Notes under the pieces: generated by a model
The model's input: the letters and a program-made list of their open reading frames with translations, nothing else
Database searches by the model: none
What the model was told of the DNA's origin: nothing
Translations under genes and position numbers: made by a program
Shown: in pieces, positions 32,329 through 39,918 of the stretch
How positions within the stretch are numbered: position 1 is the first letter of the stretch
Layout: each line of letters begins with the position of its first letter
Source: JBAYNW01 sp041678605
GTDB lineage: Bacteria > Cyanobacteriota > Vampirovibrionia > Gastranaerophilales > Gastranaerophilaceae
Direction: 5' to 3'
Assembly (NCBI GenBank): GCA_041678605.1
Contig: JBAYNW010000001.1
Coordinates: forward strand, 33,710 to 97,709
DNA length: 64,000 nucleotides

Positions 32329-33681
32329 TTAAACCAGCCCTTTTCGTGCGTAGTAGTCTTCAATAAATCCAGTATTAAAGTTGCCGGAGATAAAGACATC
32401 ATCTTCAATTATATCCTGATGGAAAGGAATTGTTGTTTCAATGCCTGTGACGACATATTCTTTTAATGCTCTGTACATCCTTCTGCGGGCTTCCTGCCGA
32501 TTTCTGCCCCAGCAGATAAGTTTTCCTATCATTGAATCGTAATATGGCGGAATCGAGTATCCGGGGTATGAGTGCGAATCCACTCTGACGCCAAAGCCCC
32601 CCGGTGCAACGTATCCGTCGATTTTGCCCGGACACGGCATAAAATCTTTGTCGGGATTTTCCGCATTAATTCTGCACTCAATGGCATGTCCTCTTAACAA
32701 AACATCTTTTTGCGTAAACCCGAGTTTTTCACCCGCCGCGATTAAAATCTGTTCCCTGACAATATCAATATTTGAAATCATTTCGGTAACGCAGTGTTCA
32801 ACTTGAATACGCGTGTTCATTTCCATAAAATACCATTTTTTGTCGTTATCCATTAAGAATTCTATTGTTCCGGCACCTTCATACTTAATTGCTTTTGCTG
32901 CACGGACGGCTGCTTTCCCCATTTCCTTCCTTATTTTTTCGTCAATCGCCGGAGACGGAGCTTCTTCAATCAGTTTTTGGTGACGACGCTGGATTGAGCA
33001 ATCTCTTTCACCGAGATGAACAACATTTCCAAAGCTGTCGCCCAGAATTTGAACCTCAATGTGTCTGGGATTTTCCAGATATTTTTCTATATAGACATTC
33101 GGGTTGCCAAAGGCGTTTTGGGCTTCTTGCCGGCACATATTCATCATGCCTTCGAGTTCGCTCTCTTTTCTGACAATTCTCATGCCTTTTCCGCCGCCGC
33201 CCGCCGTTGCTTTAATTATAATAGGATATCCCGCTTTTTTTGCAAATGCTTTGGCTTCGTCAACTGTTTTTACCAAATCTGTTCCGGGCGTCACGGGTAC
33301 TTTGTGTTCAGCCATGGTTTTTCTTGCGGTGGCTTTGTCGCCCATCTTTCTCATTGCATCCGCCGAAGGGCCTACAAATTTTATTCCGTGTTGGGTACAA
33401 ATGTCAACAAAGTCGGCTCTTTCCGCCAAAAATCCGTAGCCCGGATGGATTGCATCCGCACCGCACATCATTGCGGTTGAAATTATAGCAGGGATGCTTA
33501 AATAACTTTTTGTGCTTTGAGCAGGCCCTATGCAATACGCCTCTGTCGCCAAACTTACGTGCAAAGACTGAGCGTCGGCTTGAGAATACACGGCAACTGT
33601 CGGAATTCCTAATTCTCTGCATGCCCTTATTACCCTAACGGCGATTTCTCCGCGATTGGCTACTAATACCTTTTTGAACAT
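32329..33681 (-). CDS. accC: Biotin carboxylase subunit of acetyl-CoA carboxylase
   Basis: Carboxylates biotin on AccB with ATP and bicarbonate, the first step of fatty acid synthesis. 450 residues in the usual three-part layout: N-terminal MFKKVLVANRGEIAVRVIRA, ATP-grasp with ATAGGGGKGMRIV, and FMEMNTRIQVEHCVTEM near residue 290, then the C-terminal domain. GAGGG precedes the ATG. It is third in the order efp-accB-accC, separated from accB by a small repeat island. Confidence 0.97.
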   Translation of the reverse strand: MFKKVLVANRGEIAVRVIRACRELGIPTVAVYSQADAQSLHVSLATEAYCIGPAQSTKSYLSIPAIISTAMMCGADAIHPGYGFLAERADFVDICTQHGIKFVGPSADAMRKMGDKATARKTMAEHKVPVTPGTDLVKTVDEAKAFAKKAGYPIIIKATAGGGGKGMRIVRKESELEGMMNMCRQEAQNAFGNPNVYIEKYLENPRHIEVQILGDSFGNVVHLGERDCSIQRRHQKLIEEAPSPAIDEKIRKEMGKAAVRAAKAIKYEGAGTIEFLMDNDKKWYFMEMNTRIQVEHCVTEMISNIDIVREQILIAAGEKLGFTQKDVLLRGHAIECRINAENPDKDFMPCPGKIDGYVAPGGFGVRVDSHSYPGYSIPPYYDSMIGKLICWGRNRQEARRRMYRALKEYVVTGIETTIPFHQDIIEDDVFISGNFNTGFIEDYYARKGLV

Positions 33682-33710
33682 TTTTTGTTATCCCTCAATA
33701 TTTATTGTAT

Positions 33711-33795
33711 TTAGGTGAAAAGGTGAATGGGTGAACGGATTAAAGGTTATTAAACTTTTCACCCTTTCAGCCTTTAAGCCTTTCAACTAAAAAAG
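33711..33795. repeat. Small mosaic island between accB and accC
   Basis: AGGTGAAAAGGTGAATGGGTGAACGG followed by TTTCACCC, TTTCAGCC, TTTAAGCC and TTTCAACT words. It lies in the 124-bp gap inside what is otherwise a conserved operon. Confidence 0.65.
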
Positions 33796-33805
33796 CTTCG
33801 CTTTT

Positions 33806-34252
33806 TTACTCTACGTACATCAAAACTTGTCCGAATTCAACGGGCTGGCCGTCTTCGACACAAATCTCGGCCACTTTTCCTGAAACATCCGACTCTATTT
33901 CGTTCATCAATTTCATTGCTTCAATTATACAAACGACATCTCCGTCAGAAATGGCTGAACCAATTTCCACAAAAGGCTTTGAATCAGGTGAAGGCGATTT
34001 ATAGAAAGTTCCTACCATCGGAGAAGTTATCGGTTTGCCTTTTTTGACTTCAACCGGAGTACAAACAAAAGCTTCGGAAGTTCCTGCCCCTTGAAGCGTG
34101 GAAGCCGAAACAATTGAAGGTGCGGCTCCGGATACGATTCCTTTTTCCTTCTTAAGCACTATTTCCTTGTCGCCTTCTTTTAATGAAAGTTCCGTTAAGC
34201 CGTTTTTGTTTAGCAAATCTGCTAATTCCTGTATGTGTTTTTTGTCAATCAT
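33806..34252 (-). CDS. accB: Biotin carboxyl carrier protein of acetyl-CoA carboxylase
   Basis: Carries biotin between AccC and the carboxyltransferase. The C-terminal biotinyl domain is intact, with the biotin Lys in EAMKLMNEIESD (the usual M after K is L). A Pro/Ala/Ser linker and a conserved N-terminal helix (HIQELADLLNKNGLTELSLKEGD) precede it. 148 residues, typical length. GAGG lies upstream of the ATG. Confidence 0.96.
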   Translation of the reverse strand: MIDKKHIQELADLLNKNGLTELSLKEGDKEIVLKKEKGIVSGAAPSIVSASTLQGAGTSEAFVCTPVEVKKGKPITSPMVGTFYKSPSPDSKPFVEIGSAISDGDVVCIIEAMKLMNEIESDVSGKVAEICVEDGQPVEFGQVLMYVE

Positions 34253-34269
34253 TTTCTCTATTCCTCACT

Positions 34270-34345
34270 TTTTCAAAGGAAATAGTAAATAGGAAATGGT
34301 AAATAGATAGCTAATTTCTATTCCCTATTCCCTATTTTCTATTCA
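34270..34345. repeat. Small mosaic island between efp and accB
   Basis: AGGAAATAGTAAAT and AGGAAATGGTAAAT words face TATTCCC heptamers (TATTCCCTATTCCCTATTT), forming an imperfect inverted array of 7-14 bp words. Confidence 0.65.
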
Positions 34346-34350
34346 CTTTA

Positions 34351-34908
34351 TTAACATCTATCTAAATATTCATTAGTTCTTGTATCAACTCTGATTTTAT
34401 CACCGTTTTGAACAAAGAAAGGAACATTTACAACTGCACCTGTTTCCATTGTAGCACGTTTTGTCCCGCCCTGTGCGGTGTTGCCTTTTTCGGCAGGCGG
34501 TGTGTCAACTACTTCCAATTCAACCTGCATAGGCATGTCCACCCCGATAACTTTGCCGTCGTGAAGCAATACAGAAAGGTTCATGTTCTCTTTTAAATAT
34601 TTCATGCCATCTCCGATCTGAGCTTCAGACAATGAAATTTGCTCGTAATTTTCGCTGTCCATCATAACAAATTCTTTACCTTCTTTGTACAGATATTGCA
34701 TACCTCGTCTGTCTAACATCGCTCTGGCAACCTTTTCACCCGCTCTGAAGGTTTTTTCGACGACCTGACCTGTTTCAACGTTTTTCAATTTTGTTCTGAC
34801 AAAAGCCGCTCCTTTGCCCGGTTTCACGTGCAAAAATTCAACAACTGCCCAAAGCCCATGGTCTAATTCCAACGTTAAACCTGTTTTTAAATCATTTACC
34901 GAAATCAT
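34351..34908 (-). CDS. efp: Translation elongation factor P
   Basis: Relieves ribosome stalling at polyproline. 185 residues with the three beta-barrel domains; the tip loop HVKPGKGAAFVR carries the Lys that is modified in many bacteria. An AGGAG site precedes the ATG. It heads efp-accB-accC, an order conserved in cyanobacteria and many Gram-positives. No epmA/epmB or other modifying enzyme is present in the window. Confidence 0.97.
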   Translation of the reverse strand: MISVNDLKTGLTLELDHGLWAVVEFLHVKPGKGAAFVRTKLKNVETGQVVEKTFRAGEKVARAMLDRRGMQYLYKEGKEFVMMDSENYEQISLSEAQIGDGMKYLKENMNLSVLLHDGKVIGVDMPMQVELEVVDTPPAEKGNTAQGGTKRATMETGAVVNVPFFVQNGDKIRVDTRTNEYLDRC

Positions 34909-35056
34909 GTCCTGCTCCTGTTAATCTATTCTGATATTTTTTGATAATATCATAAAAAAGTCAAATTTCAAAATTGCTTAACATTTCTTGCTTGGAAATC
35001 CAAATTGGTATATTATTATTAAAGTTACGGGAATAAGAAACAGGGAACAGGAAACG

Positions 35057-36229
35057 GTGAAGGGACAAATATTTAAGATACATTCGGATTTTTATTACGT
35101 AAATTCAGGAAACGAGGTTTACGAGTGTAAGGTGCGTGAAGTTTTAAAAAAACAAAAAGAAAAGATTTTGGTCGGAGATTTTGTAGATATTTCAGAGATA
35201 AATGCTCGTCAAAGTAGGTTAGGCTATTGTCCGGCTCCATCCCCCCTTGAGGGAAGGACTCCGCTCTGTCGATTGAGTATCGACAGAGATGGAGGGAAAG
35301 GTTTGGGGTGGGGGGCTTCCAAAATTGCCCAACAGCAAAAAACTGCTGTTATAGAAAAAATCTTACCCAGAAAAAATTTCTTAACCCGTCCGAGTGTCGC
35401 AAACGTTGAGCAGGTCGTAATAGTTTCTTCGATTAAAGAGCCTGATTTGGACTTTGAACAGCTTAACAGGTACATTGCACTTGCAAAATACCATAAGATT
35501 AAAACAAAACTGTGCTTTAATAAAAATGATTTGTCGGAAGATGACACAATTATTGAAAAAATCTTTGAAATTTACGAACCGCTTGGATTTGAAATAGTTT
35601 TCACATCTGCTTTAGAAAAACTCGGAATAGAAGATTTTGTGGAACTTTTGGGAAATAAAATCACTGTTTTTTGCGGAAATTCAGGCGTGGGCAAATCGAG
35701 TTTGATAAACTCGATTTGCCCCGATTTAAATATAAAAACAAAAGAAGTTAGCGAAAAGACAAGCCGTGGGGTTCACACGACAAGACATTGTGAGATAATC
35801 ACGATAGGAAACAGTAAATCGAAAACAGGAAACAGAAGCCTCTCACTTACAAAAATTATCGATACTCCGGGATTCAGCAATGTAAAATTTGATTTTTTAA
35901 TGCCTGATGACATTGATGAACTTTTTGACGAAATAAAAAAATACAAATCAAATTGTAAATTCAAGGACTGTCTGCATATCCAAGAGGAAGGCTGCGAAGT
36001 TCTTGAACACATCGATGAAATTGACATTTCAAGATATCAGAGTTATCTTTCTTTTGTTGAGGAGGCAAAGGACTTTAAAGAAAAAGTAAAACGTCAGGGT
36101 ACAAAAAAGGAAACCTCGCAAAAAGAAGGTTTGAACAGACAGGTTGCAAAAATCAGCACCCGCAAACGCCAGTCCGCCAGAAATACTCTAAAACAAAATA
36201 TTTATAAGGATTTGGAAGAAGACGAATAA
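35057..36229 (+). CDS. rsgA: Ribosome small-subunit GTPase RsgA, with repeat-derived insertions
   Basis: A circularly permuted GTPase that matures the 30S subunit. The N-terminal OB fold (about 1-100) is followed by G4 NKND, G1 GNSGVGKSSL, TTRH and G3 DTPGF, then a zinc motif CKFKDCLHIQEEGC. The start is GTG at 35057, after AGGAAACG. The protein is longer than usual (390 residues). Residues 51-90 are an insert encoded by a palindromic element (35235-35316). A second extra piece, GNSKSKTGNRSLSL between TTRH and DTPGF, is encoded by GGAAACAG-type words. All catalytic motifs remain, so the gene is probably functional. Its 3' end is duplicated downstream. Confidence 0.93.
   Translation: MKGQIFKIHSDFYYVNSGNEVYECKVREVLKKQKEKILVGDFVDISEINARQSRLGYCPAPSPLEGRTPLCRLSIDRDGGKGLGWGASKIAQQQKTAVIEKILPRKNFLTRPSVANVEQVVIVSSIKEPDLDFEQLNRYIALAKYHKIKTKLCFNKNDLSEDDTIIEKIFEIYEPLGFEIVFTSALEKLGIEDFVELLGNKITVFCGNSGVGKSSLINSICPDLNIKTKEVSEKTSRGVHTTRHCEIITIGNSKSKTGNRSLSLTKIIDTPGFSNVKFDFLMPDDIDELFDEIKKYKSNCKFKDCLHIQEEGCEVLEHIDEIDISRYQSYLSFVEEAKDFKEKVKRQGTKKETSQKEGLNRQVAKISTRKRQSARNTLKQNIYKDLEEDE
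35235..35316 (+). repeat. In-frame palindromic element in rsgA (copy 1)
   Basis: 82 bp, divisible with its flanks into the frame. It starts CTCCATCCCCCCTTGAGGGA, has a central perfect 10-bp hairpin CTCTGTCGAT-TGAGT-ATCGACAGAG (35264-35288), and ends GGTTTGGGGTGGGGGG. A second copy lies inverted and in frame at 42667-42744. Confidence 0.8.
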
Positions 36230-36359
36230 GTAAATGCCAACATCAAGCAAGTCGTTGCGAGGAGTGAGCTTGCGAGCGACGTGGCAATCCAAAACAGTAC
36301 ATAATCCTTCTTGGATTGCTTCGGCTAAAGCCTCGCAAAGACATAATTTGCAAACGCCA
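36191..36359 (+). repeat. 169-bp direct repeat, left copy (3' end of rsgA and downstream)
   Basis: It contains the last 13 codons of rsgA, its stop and a TTGCGAGG-type palindromic element (36250-36342). The right copy at 37177-37345 matches at 167 of 169 positions. A partial third copy of the rsgA tail (CAAACGCCA...TTTATAAGGATTTGGA) follows at 36351-36406. Confidence 0.9.
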
Positions 36360-36459
36360 ATCAGCCAGAAATGTTCAAAAGCAGAATCTTTATAAGGATT
36401 TGGACGTTTAATTGAATTTTTTAAAAAAATGGGTTATAATTATTTAAAAGAGGTTAAAT

Positions 36460-36774
36460 ATGGATCTTTCTAAAGTCATAAAAGAATTAAATTTACGCAT
36501 AAAAGAAAAGTATCCCGATTTTCGCGGGTCTTATCTGTACGGTTCTCGTGCAAGAGGTGATTATCGAGAAGACAGTGACATAGACATTGTTTTGGTTTTT
36601 GAAAAAACACATTCTTATGATGAAGAAGCAGAAATTCATAGTATTGTTGCAGACTTAAACTGCAAATACGACATTGTGATTATTGGAATTCCTTACACAA
36701 AAAGACAGCTTAAAAAGAATTATGTCTTTCATAATGAGGTAGTGTTTAAAGGGATTTATTATGAAGCAGCATAA
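36460..36774 (+). CDS. MNT-type minimal nucleotidyltransferase (antitoxin of MNT/HEPN pair)
   Basis: A 104-residue nucleotidyltransferase fold with GSRARGDYREDSDIDIVLV, the GSx10DxD motif that binds metal and ATP. In characterised MNT/HEPN systems this enzyme AMPylates or otherwise blocks the HEPN toxin. It overlaps the HEPN gene by 14 nt. A TTATAATTATTT sequence about 20 bp upstream may serve as -10. The module lies between two copies of the rsgA 3' end, indicating recent acquisition. Confidence 0.9.
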   Translation: MDLSKVIKELNLRIKEKYPDFRGSYLYGSRARGDYREDSDIDIVLVFEKTHSYDEEAEIHSIVADLNCKYDIVIIGIPYTKRQLKKNYVFHNEVVFKGIYYEAA

Positions 36775-37150
36775 AGAATTGTTAGTAAAAAATTCTATGA
36801 AAAAAGCTGATGAAGCATTGACTGACGCCCAAAGTAATTTAAGTCTTACTTTAAAACAAAATCGCAATTATTATGCTGTATTTTATATAGTTTTGGCCTT
36901 AGCTTATTTGGATGATTTTCAAACAGGTAAACACCATCAACTTATGGGCTGGTTTAATAGGGAGTATATTTATAAAAATAAGATTTTTGGCGATAAATTA
37001 AAAACTATTTACCAAACATTAATTGCCAACAGAGAAAAATTTGATTATAGCGTCATGGAAACGCCTAAAGAAGAAACTGTTAAAAAAGGTTTTGAAGATG
37101 CGAAATTTTTCGTTCAAACGGTAAAAGAATATATTTTGAAAAGACTATAG
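36761..37150 (+). CDS. HEPN-domain protein (putative RNase toxin of MNT/HEPN pair)
   Basis: A 129-residue all-helical HEPN protein. The family motif is seen as KQNRNYYAVFYIVLALAYLDDFQTGKHHQLMGWFNREYI; the classical Rx4-6H catalytic signature is not obvious, so it may be of the non-catalytic or diverged MNT-associated type. Together with the upstream MNT protein it forms a toxin-antitoxin-like unit. Translation is coupled through the overlap. Alternative role: nucleotide-binding protein not acting as a toxin. Confidence 0.85.
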   Translation: MKQHKELLVKNSMKKADEALTDAQSNLSLTLKQNRNYYAVFYIVLALAYLDDFQTGKHHQLMGWFNREYIYKNKIFGDKLKTIYQTLIANREKFDYSVMETPKEETVKKGFEDAKFFVQTVKEYILKRL

Positions 37151-37176
37151 GCAGATAATCAGCCAGAAACGTCCAG

Positions 37177-37345
37177 AAACAAAATATTTATAAGGATTTG
37201 GAAGAAGACAAATAAGTAAATGCCAACATCAAGCAAGTCGTTGCGAGGAGTGAGTTTGCGAGCGACGTGGCAATCCAAAACAGTACATAATCCTTCTTGG
37301 ATTGCTTCGGCTAAAGCCTCGCAAAGACATAATTTGCAAACGCCA
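37177..37345 (+). repeat. 169-bp direct repeat, right copy
   Basis: Near-identical to 36191-36359 (two substitutions, GACG/GACA and GAGC/GAGT). It carries a non-coding copy of the rsgA C-terminal codons and the TTGCGAGG palindromic element. It follows the HEPN stop after 26 bp. Confidence 0.9.
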
Positions 37346-37398
37346 GTCCGCCAGAAACGTCAAAAAGTTTGCAGGAAAATTATAAAATTGTCTCAAGC

Positions 37399-37416
37399 AA
37401 AGGGTTGTAACCCTTT
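37399..37416 (+). terminator. Terminator after the MNT/HEPN region
   Basis: AAAGGGTT-GT-AACCCTTT is a perfect 8-bp stem followed by ATTTGTGTTTTT. It may act for both strands since the XRE gene converges from the right. Confidence 0.55.
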
Positions 37417-37426
37417 ATTTGTGTTT

Positions 37427-37627
37427 TTAATCAGAATATTGAAACAATTCTTGCGTATTGCATTCCAATGCCCAGCAAATTTTGTTTAAAGTCTCAAAAT
37501 CAACCCCTTTAGTTTTATTATAATAAAGATTTGAAATAGTGTTATAATTTAACCCTGTCATCTGGCTAAGTTCTGCTATTTTTAACCTTTTAATTCCCAT
37601 AATTATGGATAGTCTATTTTTAATCAT
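37427..37627 (-). CDS. XRE-family small regulator (YozG-like)
   Basis: A helix-turn-helix protein with the typical layout of short XRE regulators: MIKNRLSIIMGIKRLKIAEL, then LSQMTGLNYNTISNLYYNKTKG and FETLNKICWALECNTQELF. The frame opens at 37666, but the ATG at 37627 gives the usual N-terminus (66 residues). It is divergent from the second prepilin gene, with a 22-bp perfect palindrome in between, copying the arrangement at 12.6-13.7 kb. Confidence 0.85.
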   Translation of the reverse strand: MIKNRLSIIMGIKRLKIAELSQMTGLNYNTISNLYYNKTKGVDFETLNKICWALECNTQELFQYSD

Positions 37628-37664
37628 AAATTTGATTGTAACATTTTGTTCTTTACATGTTGAC

Positions 37665-37686
37665 ATATCTTATTATAATAAGATAT
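37665..37686. promoter_or_regulatory. Perfect 22-bp palindrome, probable XRE operator
   Basis: Half-site ATATCTTATTA repeated inverted. It contains TATAAT on both strands (37674-37679 plus, 37677-37672 minus) and abuts TTGACA at 37660-37665 on the plus strand. Position in the XRE/prepilin divergent gap suggests that binding would control both genes. Confidence 0.6.
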
Positions 37687-37737
37687 CGTTTACTATGGTA
37701 AGAACTTTCTTTAATATTTTTTAACATAGAGGCAACT

Positions 37738-38430
37738 TTGAAAAAATTAATTATAAAAAACAAAATTAAATCACTAAAATCGTTTACTTTAGCCGAAACA
37801 CTGATTACATTATTGATAATCGGGATTGTGGCAATTCTTACGATAAAATCATTGATTAGCTATACAAGCGACCTTGAAATCAGATCTTCATGGAAAAAAG
37901 ATTTTTCAACCTTAAGTCAGGCAATTCAGCTCCTGAGAAATGATAATGGTGGAACTTTACTCGGTTTGTGTGCTGGTGGTGATCACACTTGTTTTAAAAA
38001 TGCTCTTGCTCCATATTTAAGTTATTTAAAAGCTTGTGATATGTCTTCCAGTACAACCCAGCCTGGCGGATGCTGGCATATCTATAATGGAGACGGTACT
38101 TTTCAGGCAAAATATTTAAGTGGTGATGCCGTTACTACATCTCATTGGCTTATTTCCCCCGCGGGATTTGTTCTTAAAAATGGTCATCTCTTATATATTT
38201 CTTGGTATAAATCAGATTGTAAAGAGACAGGATATGGCCCGAACGCTCTCTCTTGTGGATATATATCGGTCGATGTTAATGGTTTTAAAGGCCCTAATAC
38301 TGTAGGTAAAGATATATTTGAAACATCCGTCAGGGCAGATGTTTTAAAACCTATTGGCTCGATGGATGACAACTTTAACAATTCTTGTTCAGGAGCCGGC
38401 TATGGCTGTGCTGCTAAATATTTAGAATAG
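37738..38430 (+). CDS. Type IV prepilin-like / pseudopilin protein
   Basis: A 230-residue secreted pilin-like protein. The leader MKKLIIKNKIKSLKS is followed by FTLAETLITLLIIGIVAILTI, with Glu at +5. Several Cys residues (LCAGGDHTC, KACD, GGCW, DCKE, LSCG, NSCSG, YGCAA) suggest disulfides. ISVDVNGFKGPNTVGKDIF is shared with the prepilin at 12617-13378. The start is TTG with AGAGG 6 nt upstream. The pre-cleavage residue is Ser, not Gly or Ala, which is unusual for prepilin peptidase. Confidence 0.85.
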   Translation: MKKLIIKNKIKSLKSFTLAETLITLLIIGIVAILTIKSLISYTSDLEIRSSWKKDFSTLSQAIQLLRNDNGGTLLGLCAGGDHTCFKNALAPYLSYLKACDMSSSTTQPGGCWHIYNGDGTFQAKYLSGDAVTTSHWLISPAGFVLKNGHLLYISWYKSDCKETGYGPNALSCGYISVDVNGFKGPNTVGKDIFETSVRADVLKPIGSMDDNFNNSCSGAGYGCAAKYLE

Positions 38431-38469
38431 AAGAATAAATTTATGGTTATGCAATAAGCATTGAGCAAG

Positions 38470-38487
38470 GTGGGTTCCCTAACCCAC
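38470..38487. repeat. Palindrome upstream of the prenyl synthase
   Basis: GTGGGTT-CCCT-AACCCAC, a 7-bp stem with a 4-nt loop. Its design matches the palindrome inside the prepilin leader at 13334-13351. Confidence 0.5.
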
Positions 38488-38517
38488 TTTTATGGTAAGA
38501 TTATTTTCGTGAGTGAC

Positions 38518-39381
38518 ATGAAAAAACTTATTAAATTAATCGACGAAAACTTGGACAAGTTATTGCCCGTGCAATACCCGCAAGAGATTTTTGAATCCAT
38601 GCGTTACAGCGTTTTGGCCGAAGGCAAAAGGCTTCGTCCTGTCTTGTGTCTTGAGGCGGCAAGAGTTTTCGGCGGAAAAATCGAGGACGCAATTCCTACT
38701 GCGTGTGCAATCGAAATGCTCCACGCCCAAAGCTTAATACATGACGATTTACCCTGTATGGACAACGACGATTACAGGCGGGGAAAATTGACCAACCACA
38801 AGGTCTTTGGCGAGGCCGTGGCGGTTTTGGCAGGCGACGCACTGTTAACTTTTGCTCCTCAGCTTATAATCCAAAAAAGCAATTTGCCTTCTGAAATAAA
38901 ATTAAGACTTTTGGAAGAATATTGTATTGCGGCCGGAGCCTACGGGCTTATTGCCGGACAGGCTGTGGATATAGAATCCGAAGGTAAAGAAATTTCACCT
39001 GAAACTCTTGAATTTATTCACACGCACAAAACCGCCGACCTTTTTAAATTAGCACTCAAGGCGGGGGCGATTATTGCAGGTGCGGGCGAAGAAAAAATTT
39101 CTGCAATGGAAAATTTCGGACAAAACCTCGGGTTTGCGTTTCAAATTTGTGACGATATTTTGGATGAAACTTCAACATTTGAAGAACTCGGTAAAACTCT
39201 TGGTAAGGATAAAGCTGCACAAAAACCTACATATACGGCAATTTTTGGGCTGGAAAAGGCCCGCACGGAAGTGATTTGCCTTTTGGATAATACTTGTGGT
39301 ATAATGGCAAAACACGGTATCCAATCCGGCGTTTTCTGTGAGATAATCGACGGGATAAAAGAAAGGGCGACTAAGTGTTAG
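38518..39381 (+). CDS. Polyprenyl diphosphate synthase, IspA/CrtE-type
   Basis: Condenses isopentenyl diphosphate with allylic diphosphates to make farnesyl or geranylgeranyl diphosphate. First Asp-rich motif DDLPCMDND, second DDILD, and GKRLRPVLCLEA are intact; GQAVDIESEG is also typical. The 287-residue protein starts at ATG 38518, which gives the standard N-terminus; the frame is open from 38461. The residues before the first Asp-rich motif (LHAQSLIHDD) do not settle chain length. It overlaps the DUF212 gene by 7 nt. Confidence 0.93.
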   Translation: MKKLIKLIDENLDKLLPVQYPQEIFESMRYSVLAEGKRLRPVLCLEAARVFGGKIEDAIPTACAIEMLHAQSLIHDDLPCMDNDDYRRGKLTNHKVFGEAVAVLAGDALLTFAPQLIIQKSNLPSEIKLRLLEEYCIAAGAYGLIAGQAVDIESEGKEISPETLEFIHTHKTADLFKLALKAGAIIAGAGEEKISAMENFGQNLGFAFQICDDILDETSTFEELGKTLGKDKAAQKPTYTAIFGLEKARTEVICLLDNTCGIMAKHGIQSGVFCEIIDGIKERATKC

Positions 39382-39842
39382 CAAAAGCGGATATTTTAAA
39401 CACGGGGTATGAAGTTTTATTGACAGCCTTATTTGCGGCTTGTATTGCTCAGATAATGAAATTTATCTTGCATCTGATTTTTGAAAAGAAAATTAATTTT
39501 AAAATTTTTACAACAACGGGCGGCATGCCCAGTTCACATTCTGCTTCTGTCGTTAGTTTATCAACTTCTGTCGGGCTTATTACGGGATTTGATTCCATAT
39601 CTTTTGCTATTGCAACCGGATACGCACTTATTGTAATGTATGACGCAGCAGGTTTAAGGCGTGCTTCGGGCAAAATGGCTGTTTGCCTGAATAAGATTAT
39701 GGATGATTTTTACAAGCACGATGTTCAATCGGTCGGCGGGAAACTTAAAGAACTCCTCGGCCACACTCCCGTTGAAGTTTTTGCCGGTGCCATTTTTGGT
39801 GCTTTATACGCTTATTATATGCATTTTATGGTTTTGCAGTAA
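39375..39842 (+). CDS. DUF212 / divergent PAP2-family membrane protein
   Basis: A 155-residue membrane protein of a family near PAP2 phosphatases. The motifs TTGGMPSSHSA and a C-terminal LLGHTPVEVFAGAIFGAL resemble the PSGH and SRxxxGxHxxxDV motifs of phosphatidic acid/undecaprenyl phosphatases. The start is GTG in the last codons of the prenyl synthase, so translation is coupled. The pairing suggests a role in polyprenyl-phosphate recycling. This gene order is frequent in cyanobacteria. Confidence 0.88.
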   Translation: MLAKADILNTGYEVLLTALFAACIAQIMKFILHLIFEKKINFKIFTTTGGMPSSHSASVVSLSTSVGLITGFDSISFAIATGYALIVMYDAAGLRRASGKMAVCLNKIMDDFYKHDVQSVGGKLKELLGHTPVEVFAGAIFGALYAYYMHFMVLQ

Positions 39843-39918
39843 AATTTTATTTACAATTTCGTCATTTTCCGTTATTTAGTGCTAAAATACCGTTAGGGAT
39901 ATAACTGAGGATTTTTAG

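Noticed and set aside
37220..37489. Plus-strand open frame after the HEPN gene
   Set aside because: It is made of the direct repeat and its palindrome, and runs over the convergent XRE gene.
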